Origin: a candidate division WWE3 bacterium
GTDB lineage: Bacteria; Patescibacteriota; WWE3; UBA101185; UBA10185
NCBI GenBank assembly: GCA_945897985.1
Contig: CAMDGN010000004.1
Span: 1-39,839 of the forward strand
Reading direction: 5' to 3'
Length of the DNA stretch: 39,839 bases
Shown piece after piece: positions 8,574 to 17,456 of the stretch. A program made the position numbers and the translations under genes. A model generated the notes under the pieces. The model ran no database searches and was not told where the DNA came from. It was given only the letters and a program-made list of their open reading frames with translations. Each line of letters opens with the position of its first letter. Positions within the stretch are counted from its first letter, which is position 1.

Positions 8574-9389
8574 ATGGTATATACAAAGGTAATCAAAAAA
8601 GGCATAGTTTCAATAACTTTCTTCCTTATATTAATATTAAACTTAACCAACCCGGCTTTAGCAGATGAGTCTAAGAATAGTTGTAAAAATATAAATGGAA
8701 AATTCTATATTGTTACAGAATACGCACAAAAATGTGGGGTATTAGACTTTGGTTGTCCCTTTATAAACCAAGTCCAATCCTACGATAACGTTCTAAGCTG
8801 TAGTAATGCAGCTATCGAAAAGTACGGATGTATTCCAGCTTTAGAAGATAGAGTTTTTTACGGAACCGGAAACACTAGAATAAATTTTAATACTAATACA
8901 GTTTCACTCGCAGACGCAAAATCATGTCTAACTAATCTGGCTCAAAGTAGTTTAAATAGAAATAATAATGCTCTTGGGACAAACAGCTATTGCTCTACAG
9001 AAACTAAATTTTTCCAATGCAAATGTTCAACTAACCTTCTTGGAACTGTCGGGGTGTTAGGAGATTTTGTTGCTTGGAGTACTGGAAATAAAACATATAA
9101 CTGTTATCTAAACCCAGTATCAGGACCTCAACTCATAAAACTACAAGAAGTAATTCCTCAATCACCTCTAGCCTTCATTAAAACCATGGCTGATATATTC
9201 CTATATTTTGCAGTTTTTCTTTTTGTAATTAATTTCTTAAGGATTGGGACGCTATATATCAGATCTCAAGGAAGCCCCGACGATCTAAAAAAAGCTAGAG
9301 CGCTATTATTTAATAATATTTCAGGTATGGTATTCTTATTATTAGTATCAGGTCTAATAATTTTTACCAATAATGAATTCAGTTTATAA
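8574..9389 (+). CDS. paralogue of the preceding gene: signal peptide + shorter Cys-rich ectodomain + VirB2-like two-TM domain
   Basis: C-terminus SPLAFIKTMADIFLYFAVFLFVINFLRIGTLYIRSQGSPDDLKKARALLFNNISGMVFLLLVSGL aligns with the 7097-8524 C-terminus. Confidence 0.7.
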   Translation: MVYTKVIKKGIVSITFFLILILNLTNPALADESKNSCKNINGKFYIVTEYAQKCGVLDFGCPFINQVQSYDNVLSCSNAAIEKYGCIPALEDRVFYGTGNTRINFNTNTVSLADAKSCLTNLAQSSLNRNNNALGTNSYCSTETKFFQCKCSTNLLGTVGVLGDFVAWSTGNKTYNCYLNPVSGPQLIKLQEVIPQSPLAFIKTMADIFLYFAVFLFVINFLRIGTLYIRSQGSPDDLKKARALLFNNISGMVFLLLVSGLIIFTNNEFSL

Positions 9390-9744
9390 CATTTTAATAA
9401 GACAAGTTTCCGCAGCTACAGCCTCTGCTACACCTCCATCATATGACGGTTCTGCAGAAAGAAGCTGGGGACAAGATGTTTTAAAATTCGGTTCTAGGAC
9501 TGGACCTGGTACTGGTTCAACCATTGGATCCGTTTTAGTTGCAACTATAAATTGGACTTTAGGAGTTGCAGTAGTTGTAGTTGCAATATTCTTAGTAAAT
9601 GGGGCAATTCAGTATATTACCTCAGCTGGAAATAAAGATAAAGCAAAAGAAGCCACAACTACAATCAAAAATGCACTTATAGCTTTAATTGGCATTTTAA
9701 TTTTAGGCAGTCTTCTCACTTATTTAAATTCAATTATTCAGTAA
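9373..9744 (+). CDS. VirB2/TrbC-like pilin
   Basis: NWTLGVAVVVVAIFLVNGAIQYITSAGNKDKAKEATTTIKNALIALIGILILGSLLTYL. Confidence 0.7.
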   Translation: MNSVYNILIRQVSAATASATPPSYDGSAERSWGQDVLKFGSRTGPGTGSTIGSVLVATINWTLGVAVVVVAIFLVNGAIQYITSAGNKDKAKEATTTIKNALIALIGILILGSLLTYLNSIIQ

Positions 9745-9811
9745 ATACTTGAAATTTAAGTTGAGTAGTTAGATAATATTTATAGTAATTTATTTAGAAG
9801 GGATTTAGTTT

Positions 9812-10183
9812 ATGTTTCAAGTTTTTGCACAAGTAATACCATCCACAGGAACAACAAAAGTAGGTGCAAATGAATGCGGAGCTTTCGCTTTCCGATGTTC
9901 TGCGGTTGTTGGCAACGACGGTTACCTTACTGCTATTTTAGAGACAGTGTTGTTTCTCGGATGGATTATTGCTGCTATATTCTTAGCAGTTGGAGCTATT
10001 CAGTATATAACTTCCGCGGGAGACAAAGTTAAAGCTACTGAAGCTAAAGGCACTCTTACTAACGCTTTAATTGGAATAGTTATCTTGCTTGTAATTGGTT
10101 CAATTCTCACAATAGTCTCAAACGTGTTTGGAGGACCTTCTGCAATTGTATTACCAGGAGCACCAACAGTTACTACTACTTAA
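9812..10183 (+). CDS. VirB2/TrbC-like pilin
   Basis: LFLGWIIAAIFLAVGAIQYITSAGDKVKATEAKGTLTNALIGIVILLVIGSIL; SD-like AGAAGGG upstream. Confidence 0.72.
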   Translation: MFQVFAQVIPSTGTTKVGANECGAFAFRCSAVVGNDGYLTAILETVLFLGWIIAAIFLAVGAIQYITSAGDKVKATEAKGTLTNALIGIVILLVIGSILTIVSNVFGGPSAIVLPGAPTVTTT

Positions 10184-10188
10184 TTTAA

Positions 10189-10608
10189 ATGAAAAACTGC
10201 GATTTAGCTAAAATTAAATCAATGTTACCGCTAACAAGCCTGCTTTTAACAGCAGGCTTGTTTTCAAAAAAAGCACTAGCTGCCTGCCCTTCTGGAAGAT
10301 TAATCACAGATATAAAAGATGCATCTTTCCCCACCTTAGTTGATTGCGCGGTCCCTTCCGCTGCTAGAACAGCAGCCATTTCTCCATATGGGATTATAGT
10401 TTTAATTATCAATTTTATCTCAGGAATTGCTATAGCCCTCTCTGTTTTAGGAATCGTATTAGGCCTACTTTGGATTGCCACAAGCGCTGGTGACAAAACA
10501 AAGTATCAAAACGCCACTAGCACTCTTAAAAATTCTGTAATTGCTCTTGTAGTCACAATTCTAGCCAATAGGATTCTAACTTTACTCTTAACCCAATTCG
10601 GATTTTAA
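10189..10608 (+). CDS. VirB2/TrbC-like pilin with signal peptide
   Basis: Signal ...SLLLTAGLFSKKALA; GIVLGLLWIATSAGDKTKYQNATSTLKNSVIALVVTILANRIL. Confidence 0.7.
   Translation: MKNCDLAKIKSMLPLTSLLLTAGLFSKKALAACPSGRLITDIKDASFPTLVDCAVPSAARTAAISPYGIIVLIINFISGIAIALSVLGIVLGLLWIATSAGDKTKYQNATSTLKNSVIALVVTILANRILTLLLTQFGF
10233..10265 (+). terminator. intragenic terminator-like hairpin in the signal-peptide coding region of the fifth pilin-like gene
   Basis: Perfect 11-bp inverted repeat AACAAGCCTGC-ttttaaca-GCAGGCTTGTT followed by TTC AAAA; T-rich right arm. Confidence 0.5.
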
Positions 10609-10636
10609 TCCCAATCAAAACTGGTATAATTTATTT

Positions 10637-10990
10637 ATGTTTACAGTTCTCGCAGCAGCACCAACAATCACAGTCAAATGGGGAGACTTACTCAATACAA
10701 CAGTTGGAATATTATTCAGTTTAGTAATTGGATTTTTTATTCTTGAATTTATAATTGGGGCATTGACTCTAGCTACAGATTACAGTAATCCAAAAGCGTT
10801 GGAGACAGCAAAGAGTACTTTTACTTCAGCTATAAAGGGTTTGGTTATTTCATTGGGAGCTATAATTGTTATGAACTCACTCCTAAAAGCTCTTGACCTT
10901 CCAGGAATCTCAAACCCAGTAACAAATTTAGCAACTCAATTGACTAATCTGGAAAAGTGTATTAGAAATTATTCTTCTTGCAAACCTTAA
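10637..10990 (+). CDS. VirB2-like small membrane protein
   Basis: VGILFSLVIGFFILEFIIGALTLATDYSNPKALETAKSTFTSAIKGLVISLGAIIVMNSL; upstream TGGTATAAT. Confidence 0.65.
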   Translation: MFTVLAAAPTITVKWGDLLNTTVGILFSLVIGFFILEFIIGALTLATDYSNPKALETAKSTFTSAIKGLVISLGAIIVMNSLLKALDLPGISNPVTNLATQLTNLEKCIRNYSSCKP

Positions 10991-10991
10991 A

Positions 10992-11504
10992 TTACTCAGT
11001 TATAACTGGGCCATCATTCAAATTCTCAAGGTAGCTTTCAGTATAAGTAGTATTGTTAAAAACTATTGAGTAAACAAGTTCATCGTTTAAGAGAATCAAA
11101 AAAGAGTTTGAATTATTATTTAACTGCATCTTATTTGCAAATCTAACCTTAATTGTTCGTTCATCAAAGTACTCAACTTTAATATCATCCTTTGGTTTAA
11201 TTTCAAAAACTAACTGCTCAAAAGCTTCTCTATCGAGATTGGTGCTTAATTTTATAATTAAAGTGTCATCAATTATAAGCCTTTCCCTAAAGCCAGAATT
11301 AAAACTATAACTTGCAACATTTAATTTAAAAGTTGAAGGGTTTCTTAACTTAATTGCACTACTAAGCGAGGGCCCTTTACTTCCAGGAATAAAATTTTGG
11401 TATACAAAAAAAATGGATCCAACTGTTAAAACTATTAATATAACTTTAGAAAAATTATCTAATTTTTTAAGAAACTTGAAAGTATTATCTATTTTGGTTT
11501 TCAT
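10992..11504 (-). CDS. hypothetical single-TM protein with extracytoplasmic domain, in T4SS-like locus
   Basis: ORF; N-terminal TM VILIVLTVGSIFFVYQNFI. Confidence 0.6.
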   Translation of the reverse strand: MKTKIDNTFKFLKKLDNFSKVILIVLTVGSIFFVYQNFIPGSKGPSLSSAIKLRNPSTFKLNVASYSFNSGFRERLIIDDTLIIKLSTNLDREAFEQLVFEIKPKDDIKVEYFDERTIKVRFANKMQLNNNSNSFLILLNDELVYSIVFNNTTYTESYLENLNDGPVITE

Positions 11505-11546
11505 ATAAGTTACCTTTCTTTTATAAACTAATGAATTAATAATAAG

Positions 11547-14500
11547 CTACCGTGCATCTGCATAATTATTAGCTGGAATATCACATCTTGAAGGACAGGT
11601 ATATGAACCTGAAGTATTTTTAAATTGATACATTCTACAAAGGTACATAGGATACTTTTGATTTTCTATATACCCTGATGATTTTCCAGTAACCTTAACT
11701 TTACCTGGAGCACAACCGGCAGTACTAACATTATATGCTAGTTTTTTTAATACATTATTAGCTGAGATGGTGATTAGCTGGGTATCTGTTAGTTTTAAAA
11801 CTAACTCAGTGTGACCGTTTGTGATTGGCTTGACCACCCCGTCATTCAGAAGTGTTTTATATCCACCAGGCTCTCTTGTATCGTTGCATGTATTAATTCT
11901 AAAAATAATTGGGTTTCCGGATTGGAAATTTGCTTTATCAACACAAAGACTATTGTATTGGCTCAAATTAGCGGAATCTGAAGCACTATTTGGAATTGCT
12001 AAGTCACTCATCTCATACAATGTAGGTTTTGATTTCATATAGTTATCCAATCCCATTACCAGTCTATTATCTGAAGTAAGTATCGAAGGGTCGTCGTCCT
12101 TAAGAGCCTCCATAACTAAATTTGTACACCAAAACTGCTGGCTGTTTGCAACAACCTCATTACCCTTTGCGTTTATTGTAGTTTTATACATATCAGGGTA
12201 GTTGTAATTACAGTTTAAACTTCCGTCAGTACCTGGCATCAAACCTCCTAAAATTCTTCTCGCGTTACACATAATTTTACAATTATTAGAATTATCAGTT
12301 CCTTCAAAATCAGAGATTTTAAGATTATTCCAGTTAGATCTTAATGGGGTATACATCGCTGATGTTTGTGTAGATACACAAACATTCCCTGAAGTAGTTA
12401 TTGATCCTCCTCTTGCAATAACATTAGGGTTAATACTTTGATATGTTGCAAAAGTTACATCCGAGAAACTTCCTGGAAGATATGGTGTTGAGGAATTACT
12501 TGAAAAAGCTCCTAAAATGACCTGAATAACTCCTAAAATTGCTATTACATATAGACCCACAAATAGTAAACATGACGTTAGAATAACTTTCTTAATATCA
12601 TCAAAAAAAGTTCCACCCTTTTTTTTACCTCCAACCACCCATCTAAAAAAATTCCCAATTCCAGAAAAAGCTCTTTTAATTAAAACAGAGGATCCTCCAA
12701 ATTTATTAAATAATTTCTTTATTGAGTCTCCAAGAGGTCCTGAAAATTTCTTTAAACCTAATTTAGCTAATTGCTCAAGATATCTAACATTCTTACCAAA
12801 CTTCAGTTTTAAACCAGCTCTAAACTTCTTGTATAGGTAAGAATCAAAGAAACTTTTAACAGTTAAATCCATTCCAAATCTTTTTTTCACAAAAGATTTA
12901 AAACCATTACTTAAAAAATTTTTAATCTGTGTTTTCGGGTCCTTGTAAAAATTTAAAACGCTTTGAAGGTCTCCTTCACTTACCTTTTTTCCGTTTATAG
13001 TTATACTAGTAAAAGCTTTAAAAATTAAAGCCTTACCTGTGGCTTTCGCATCAAAATTCTTAAAAGTTGCGAACTGAAATTTATCTTTAAGCCTTTGCTT
13101 TATTTCACTAAATGCGTATCCAGGGTCATAGGCCAATTGAGCTGCATAAATGTATTGATTTAATAAATTCCTTTTAAAAGCGTTTTCGTTGTTTTGAAAG
13201 TTTAATCCTCTGGAAGTTAATCCAATTGAATTTGTTGCACCGCCTAAATCGATATTCTCGTCATTAGCATCTTTGATAAATTTAGCAAAAGTTGAAGTTC
13301 CTAGAAGTCCAGGTTTAACAAAACTCTCTAAGTATCTAGAATCATTACTTCTAAGAGCATTAAAAAATCTTTCCTTCTCAGCTTCAGACCCAAAAGACAT
13401 TACTCCAGAATTGATTGATTTCTCGATATTTGATTTTAATAGATTTAACTTAGAAAGAGCGTTAGTATTAAGTTTAGCAGAATATCTAATTGCGCTAGAG
13501 GCATTTAAGATATCATTAGCTAATTTATTTTTTTCCAAAAGTTGAGAAACTGTTGTTCCTTTTGAAGTCTTTGCACTAGGAGATGTTGCGGCGAGAACGG
13601 CTAAATCACTAATATTAGCTTGAAGATGGGTTAGCTGTACACCTCTTATATATTTGTATGGGCTTCCATCAAGTTTTTTTCCACTTGTTGCCATTCCTTG
13701 AGTGAACTGATTTTTAAAGCCATCCCCGCTAGTGAAAACTTTTCCAGAAGAGTCAACTGAAATTTTGGTATGAACCGCTGCCATTTCAGCCATTAATCCT
13801 GCTGAGTTAGCTCGATTTTTTTTCTGAACATATTTAGAAAAAGTAGTAACATCTCCAGCAACAATTGCAGAATGTAAAGTCGCTCTATCTCTAGAGTTTG
13901 TAACCTTCAATGTGCCATTTTTTATACCTTCTTCTATTTTAGAGCTAATTAAATTTTCTTTATGATCTTGAAAATTTAAAGTGCTGGTATCAAAGTTCGA
14001 ATCGTAAAGATGATCGCTGATTGAAGTTTCAATTTGATAAGTTCTTCTGTTAGCATCGGTTTGAGTAATTTTTCCATTATTAAAATCAGCTGCAATGGAG
14101 TCTATTTCTGACTTATAATTACTCTTATTAGAATCACTATCTACAACATCTTCAGCAACTCTAACCTCAGGAAAAAATAAACCGACGAAATTTTCCCTAT
14201 ATTTTTTATAATCCTTGCCTCTAGGATCCAAAACTTGAAAATAATTCTCTTTGTAATTATTTGTAATTTTTTGATGAACTTCTCTTTTGATATTTTCAGT
14301 TTCAATATCAATTTCTCTTTTAATATACTGTCTTAAAAAAGACCTTATTATAGTTTCCCTTTCAGTGGGAGATGCTGTTGCAAAGGAACTAGTAAATGAA
14401 GGATCGAATTGGTAAGAAGCTGAAATTGTTGCGTAGACATTATCAGCTATAATTTGGGCTTTTTCTACGGGAAGATTGTATGAGGCAACCTCTCTTTGAA

Positions 14501-14576
14501 TTGCCTGCTCGATATAATCAGGTAATTTAGAATATAAATTTGGGAACCATCCAACTGTTAGGTGCTCTTTATCCAT
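11547..14576 (-). CDS. 1009-aa membrane protein with C-terminal CHAP-like (Cys/His peptidase/amidase) region, in T4SS-like locus
   Basis: Long N-terminal alpha-rich region, TM SCLLFVGLYVIAILGVIQVILGAF, then QFWCTNLVMEAL ... NGHTELVLKL ... ISANNV, matching the Cys-His-Asn order of CHAP domains. Confidence 0.6.
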   Translation of the reverse strand: MDKEHLTVGWFPNLYSKLPDYIEQAIQREVASYNLPVEKAQIIADNVYATISASYQFDPSFTSSFATASPTERETIIRSFLRQYIKREIDIETENIKREVHQKITNNYKENYFQVLDPRGKDYKKYRENFVGLFFPEVRVAEDVVDSDSNKSNYKSEIDSIAADFNNGKITQTDANRRTYQIETSISDHLYDSNFDTSTLNFQDHKENLISSKIEEGIKNGTLKVTNSRDRATLHSAIVAGDVTTFSKYVQKKNRANSAGLMAEMAAVHTKISVDSSGKVFTSGDGFKNQFTQGMATSGKKLDGSPYKYIRGVQLTHLQANISDLAVLAATSPSAKTSKGTTVSQLLEKNKLANDILNASSAIRYSAKLNTNALSKLNLLKSNIEKSINSGVMSFGSEAEKERFFNALRSNDSRYLESFVKPGLLGTSTFAKFIKDANDENIDLGGATNSIGLTSRGLNFQNNENAFKRNLLNQYIYAAQLAYDPGYAFSEIKQRLKDKFQFATFKNFDAKATGKALIFKAFTSITINGKKVSEGDLQSVLNFYKDPKTQIKNFLSNGFKSFVKKRFGMDLTVKSFFDSYLYKKFRAGLKLKFGKNVRYLEQLAKLGLKKFSGPLGDSIKKLFNKFGGSSVLIKRAFSGIGNFFRWVVGGKKKGGTFFDDIKKVILTSCLLFVGLYVIAILGVIQVILGAFSSNSSTPYLPGSFSDVTFATYQSINPNVIARGGSITTSGNVCVSTQTSAMYTPLRSNWNNLKISDFEGTDNSNNCKIMCNARRILGGLMPGTDGSLNCNYNYPDMYKTTINAKGNEVVANSQQFWCTNLVMEALKDDDPSILTSDNRLVMGLDNYMKSKPTLYEMSDLAIPNSASDSANLSQYNSLCVDKANFQSGNPIIFRINTCNDTREPGGYKTLLNDGVVKPITNGHTELVLKLTDTQLITISANNVLKKLAYNVSTAGCAPGKVKVTGKSSGYIENQKYPMYLCRMYQFKNTSGSYTCPSRCDIPANNYADAR

Positions 14577-14652
14577 AACTCTATTTTACTTTATAATATG
14601 AGATTTGAAATAAAATGGTATTAAAAAAAATTTGTTGTTGTAAAATATAAAT

Positions 14653-16053
14653 ATGATTAAAAATCTGAAATTTTATTTATTTATGGTATTTATTCTAGGG
14701 CTGTCATCAGCAGGGCTTGCAGTTACACCAGTTTCAAACTATTACGAAAACACAGTTGCTACAAATGTTTGTGAAGGTGACTCAAATATTATTAAAGCAG
14801 GATGCTCTGTTGCTGTAGGACAAGTTGTTAGAGTAACTCCAGGAATTTTAACCGGGGTTACTATAGATAAAATGGGGTCTTGTTTTGAAAAATACAAAAC
14901 AACAAATCTCGGAACCGCTAGCGCAATTATCGATCTAAACGACCCATGTAATCAAATTGCAATGTTTAACCCAGAAATGAAAAAAGAAAACTATGCCTAC
15001 ATCCAACCAAATGATGAAGAAATAACAAAACAAAGTAGGGGTGGTTTCACAGCTTTCACAACTCAGATGGAAATTTTTGGTAAGAATGCAACATCAGGAA
15101 AAATGCTGATGGATAGAGAATATTATGCTGCAAAAACTTTCAAAGAGGTGCCAATCTTGGGAACAGCTCTTGCAGCAACTACACCATCAACTGGTGTGGA
15201 TAGAATTAAAGACTTTATTTATAACGTTTGGCAATTATCCAGAAACATAGCTTACCTAGTACTGCTGTTAACAGCCCTTGGTCTTGGAATCTATATTATG
15301 GGAGGATTCACAGATAAAGATGGAAAAATTAAATTAACAGTTGAAAGAGCAATACCTAGAGTAGTTATTGCTGTTGTATTAATATCAAGTTCCTACTGGA
15401 TTGGAGAACTTGTACTTACATCCTTACTTGGTCAAGGATTAATCCAAGGTTTTGCGGCATTCCTTTCCCAAGCCATATTCACATCATCAGCTATTTCTAC
15501 AAATCCTTTAGAGTCTCAGTTCTGGTTAGGGTTCCCTGCTTCGATTATAGTTATGGCAGTTGTTTCAGTACTTCTGGGTACGATCAGTTCAGGCGGTTCA
15601 TTAATTGTAGTCATTGTATTTGCAATTGCTGCAGCTGTATGGAGAATATTTGTCGTCAACTTCTTAATCCTAAAAAATATTTTTGATTTAATGGTCTATA
15701 TAATTTACTCACCATTCATAATTGTTGGAGGTGTATCCCCATCAGATAATAATGGAGAAGCTTTTAGAAATTACGGAGCTAAGATGCTCAAGTTTATCAC
15801 TGTTGGATTTATGTTGAATCTTATAAACTACGGATCTAAAGCACTACTTGCTTACTCAGTTCTACAAGATACAGTCGGTGATGATGCAAAGATCTTTGGG
15901 GGTTTTGGATCACTTTATGGAAACGGAGGCCTTTCTTATGCGATTGTTTATATTATTGGACTGGTCGCTTACATATATATTCTGTACCTTGCGGATAAGG
16001 TAGAAGAAACTGCTGAAAAATTTGTTAAAAACTTAACCGGTATAGGTAAGTAA
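14653..16053 (+). CDS. VirB6/TrbL-like polytopic membrane protein
   Basis: Signal peptide plus multiple TM segments (NIAYLVLLLTALGLGIYIMGG ... RVVIAVVLISSSYWIGELVL); locus context. Confidence 0.65.
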   Translation: MIKNLKFYLFMVFILGLSSAGLAVTPVSNYYENTVATNVCEGDSNIIKAGCSVAVGQVVRVTPGILTGVTIDKMGSCFEKYKTTNLGTASAIIDLNDPCNQIAMFNPEMKKENYAYIQPNDEEITKQSRGGFTAFTTQMEIFGKNATSGKMLMDREYYAAKTFKEVPILGTALAATTPSTGVDRIKDFIYNVWQLSRNIAYLVLLLTALGLGIYIMGGFTDKDGKIKLTVERAIPRVVIAVVLISSSYWIGELVLTSLLGQGLIQGFAAFLSQAIFTSSAISTNPLESQFWLGFPASIIVMAVVSVLLGTISSGGSLIVVIVFAIAAAVWRIFVVNFLILKNIFDLMVYIIYSPFIIVGGVSPSDNNGEAFRNYGAKMLKFITVGFMLNLINYGSKALLAYSVLQDTVGDDAKIFGGFGSLYGNGGLSYAIVYIIGLVAYIYILYLADKVEETAEKFVKNLTGIGK

Positions 16054-16118
16054 CACACAAAAAGTGATTAAACTAGATATTTAATCCTAAATTAATTTAA
16101 ATAAGTTAGAATAAATGT

Positions 16119-17456
16119 ATGAACGAAGCCCAGATTTCAAAGCAACATCCTATTCCCCAAAACTTTATGGATGTCGAATTTAAAATCGTAGGAGATTTCA
16201 CTGTTAGACAGTTCACATATCTCTGCGCTACAGGTTTCCCAATGTATTTATTGTTCCAGTCCCCAATCCAAGGCTTCATTAAGTCTGTTCTTCTAATAGT
16301 GCTAGGACTTTTAGGTTTTCTGCTAGTTTTTGTACCAATTGACGACCGGGGAATGGATGTTTGGATTGTTAATTTTTTTAGAGCAATATACGCAAATAAC
16401 AGAAGAGTTTGGAGAAAAACCCCTTTTGTACCTAAATCACTATCAATGGATGCAATCAAACTTGTTCAAGGTGAGATGATTACACTAGCTCCCACTGCTT
16501 CTAGAAGAAAGTTAGAAAATTACCTTAAAGGAATTAAATCAGAAGAGGTTGATGAATTTGACTTTAACTTTAGTCAATTTAAATACTCATTTATTGAACC
16601 AACTATTACAACTGAAACTTCTATTCAATCCTCTGCCTATGAGGCAGAACCTTCGTTCACCTCGACAATCATTTCAACACCACAGGTTCCAGATGAAAAC
16701 CAGGTAATCAAAGAAGAATTAAAAGAAGAAATAAAAGTTACAGAACCAGCAGCTGTTCAAGAAGTTGTTCTCAGAGCTCCTATACTAACCCCAAGTATCC
16801 CTGCCCCAAAAACAGCGACACCAGTTTTCCAAATACCAAAGAGAATTATCCCTGACTTTAAAAAAATTATTCCAACTAGAATTCAAGAAATTGTTAAACC
16901 AAAAGCTATAGTATCTATTGATGTACATGAAAATTTTAGAACTTCAGAAGCAGGAATACCTGGAAGAAAATTTGTTAGCTTCTCAAAACCAGAACAAGAA
17001 TTAATCCTACCCGTTAGAGGAGAAAGGATAATAAATATTGTAGGAAACAACCAATCACAACAATCAAGAAAAGATATTAGTTCTATTACCAGAGAGTTAC
17101 GAACTTTAGTTAGAGAAATTAAAACTGAAATACCTTCTCAAGAAGAAGAAAGTTTCTCTAATCAGTCAACTACTTCAAATACAGAAGTATCGCCAAATTT
17201 TATCACCGGAATTGTTTTTGATTCCGAAAATAATTCTCTTTCAAACGCAACACTAGCTTTACTAGACGAAAATAATAATGAATTAAAATATTCGCGAACT
17301 GATAATTCAGGTAGATTTATTTTCAAAGGAACTGATACTGGAAAATGTAAAATTAAAATTTTAAACCAAGAAATTTTTGGCCTTAATTTTGATATAATAA
17401 ATTTAAATATTGAGAGATACCCCTATCCTCTTATTCAAATTATTGGAAAAAAATAA
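16119..17456 (+). CDS. PrgI-family protein with C-terminal carboxypeptidase-regulatory/Ig-like domain
   Basis: N-terminus HPIPQNFMDVEFKIVGDFTVRQFTYLCATGFPMYLLF typical of PrgI; C-terminus ITGIVFDSENNSLSNATLALLDENNNELKYSRTDNSGRFIFKGTDTGKCKIKI. Confidence 0.78.
   Translation: MNEAQISKQHPIPQNFMDVEFKIVGDFTVRQFTYLCATGFPMYLLFQSPIQGFIKSVLLIVLGLLGFLLVFVPIDDRGMDVWIVNFFRAIYANNRRVWRKTPFVPKSLSMDAIKLVQGEMITLAPTASRRKLENYLKGIKSEEVDEFDFNFSQFKYSFIEPTITTETSIQSSAYEAEPSFTSTIISTPQVPDENQVIKEELKEEIKVTEPAAVQEVVLRAPILTPSIPAPKTATPVFQIPKRIIPDFKKIIPTRIQEIVKPKAIVSIDVHENFRTSEAGIPGRKFVSFSKPEQELILPVRGERIINIVGNNQSQQSRKDISSITRELRTLVREIKTEIPSQEEESFSNQSTTSNTEVSPNFITGIVFDSENNSLSNATLALLDENNNELKYSRTDNSGRFIFKGTDTGKCKIKILNQEIFGLNFDIINLNIERYPYPLIQIIGKK

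Noticed and set aside
10185-10496. 103-aa minus ORF antisense to the fifth pilin-like gene
   Set aside because: Plus-strand ORF has signal peptide and TM pattern matching its neighbours; the antisense ORF is a by-product.
16106-16459. 117-aa minus ORF antisense to the PrgI-like gene
   Set aside because: Covers the well-supported PrgI N-terminus; no independent support.
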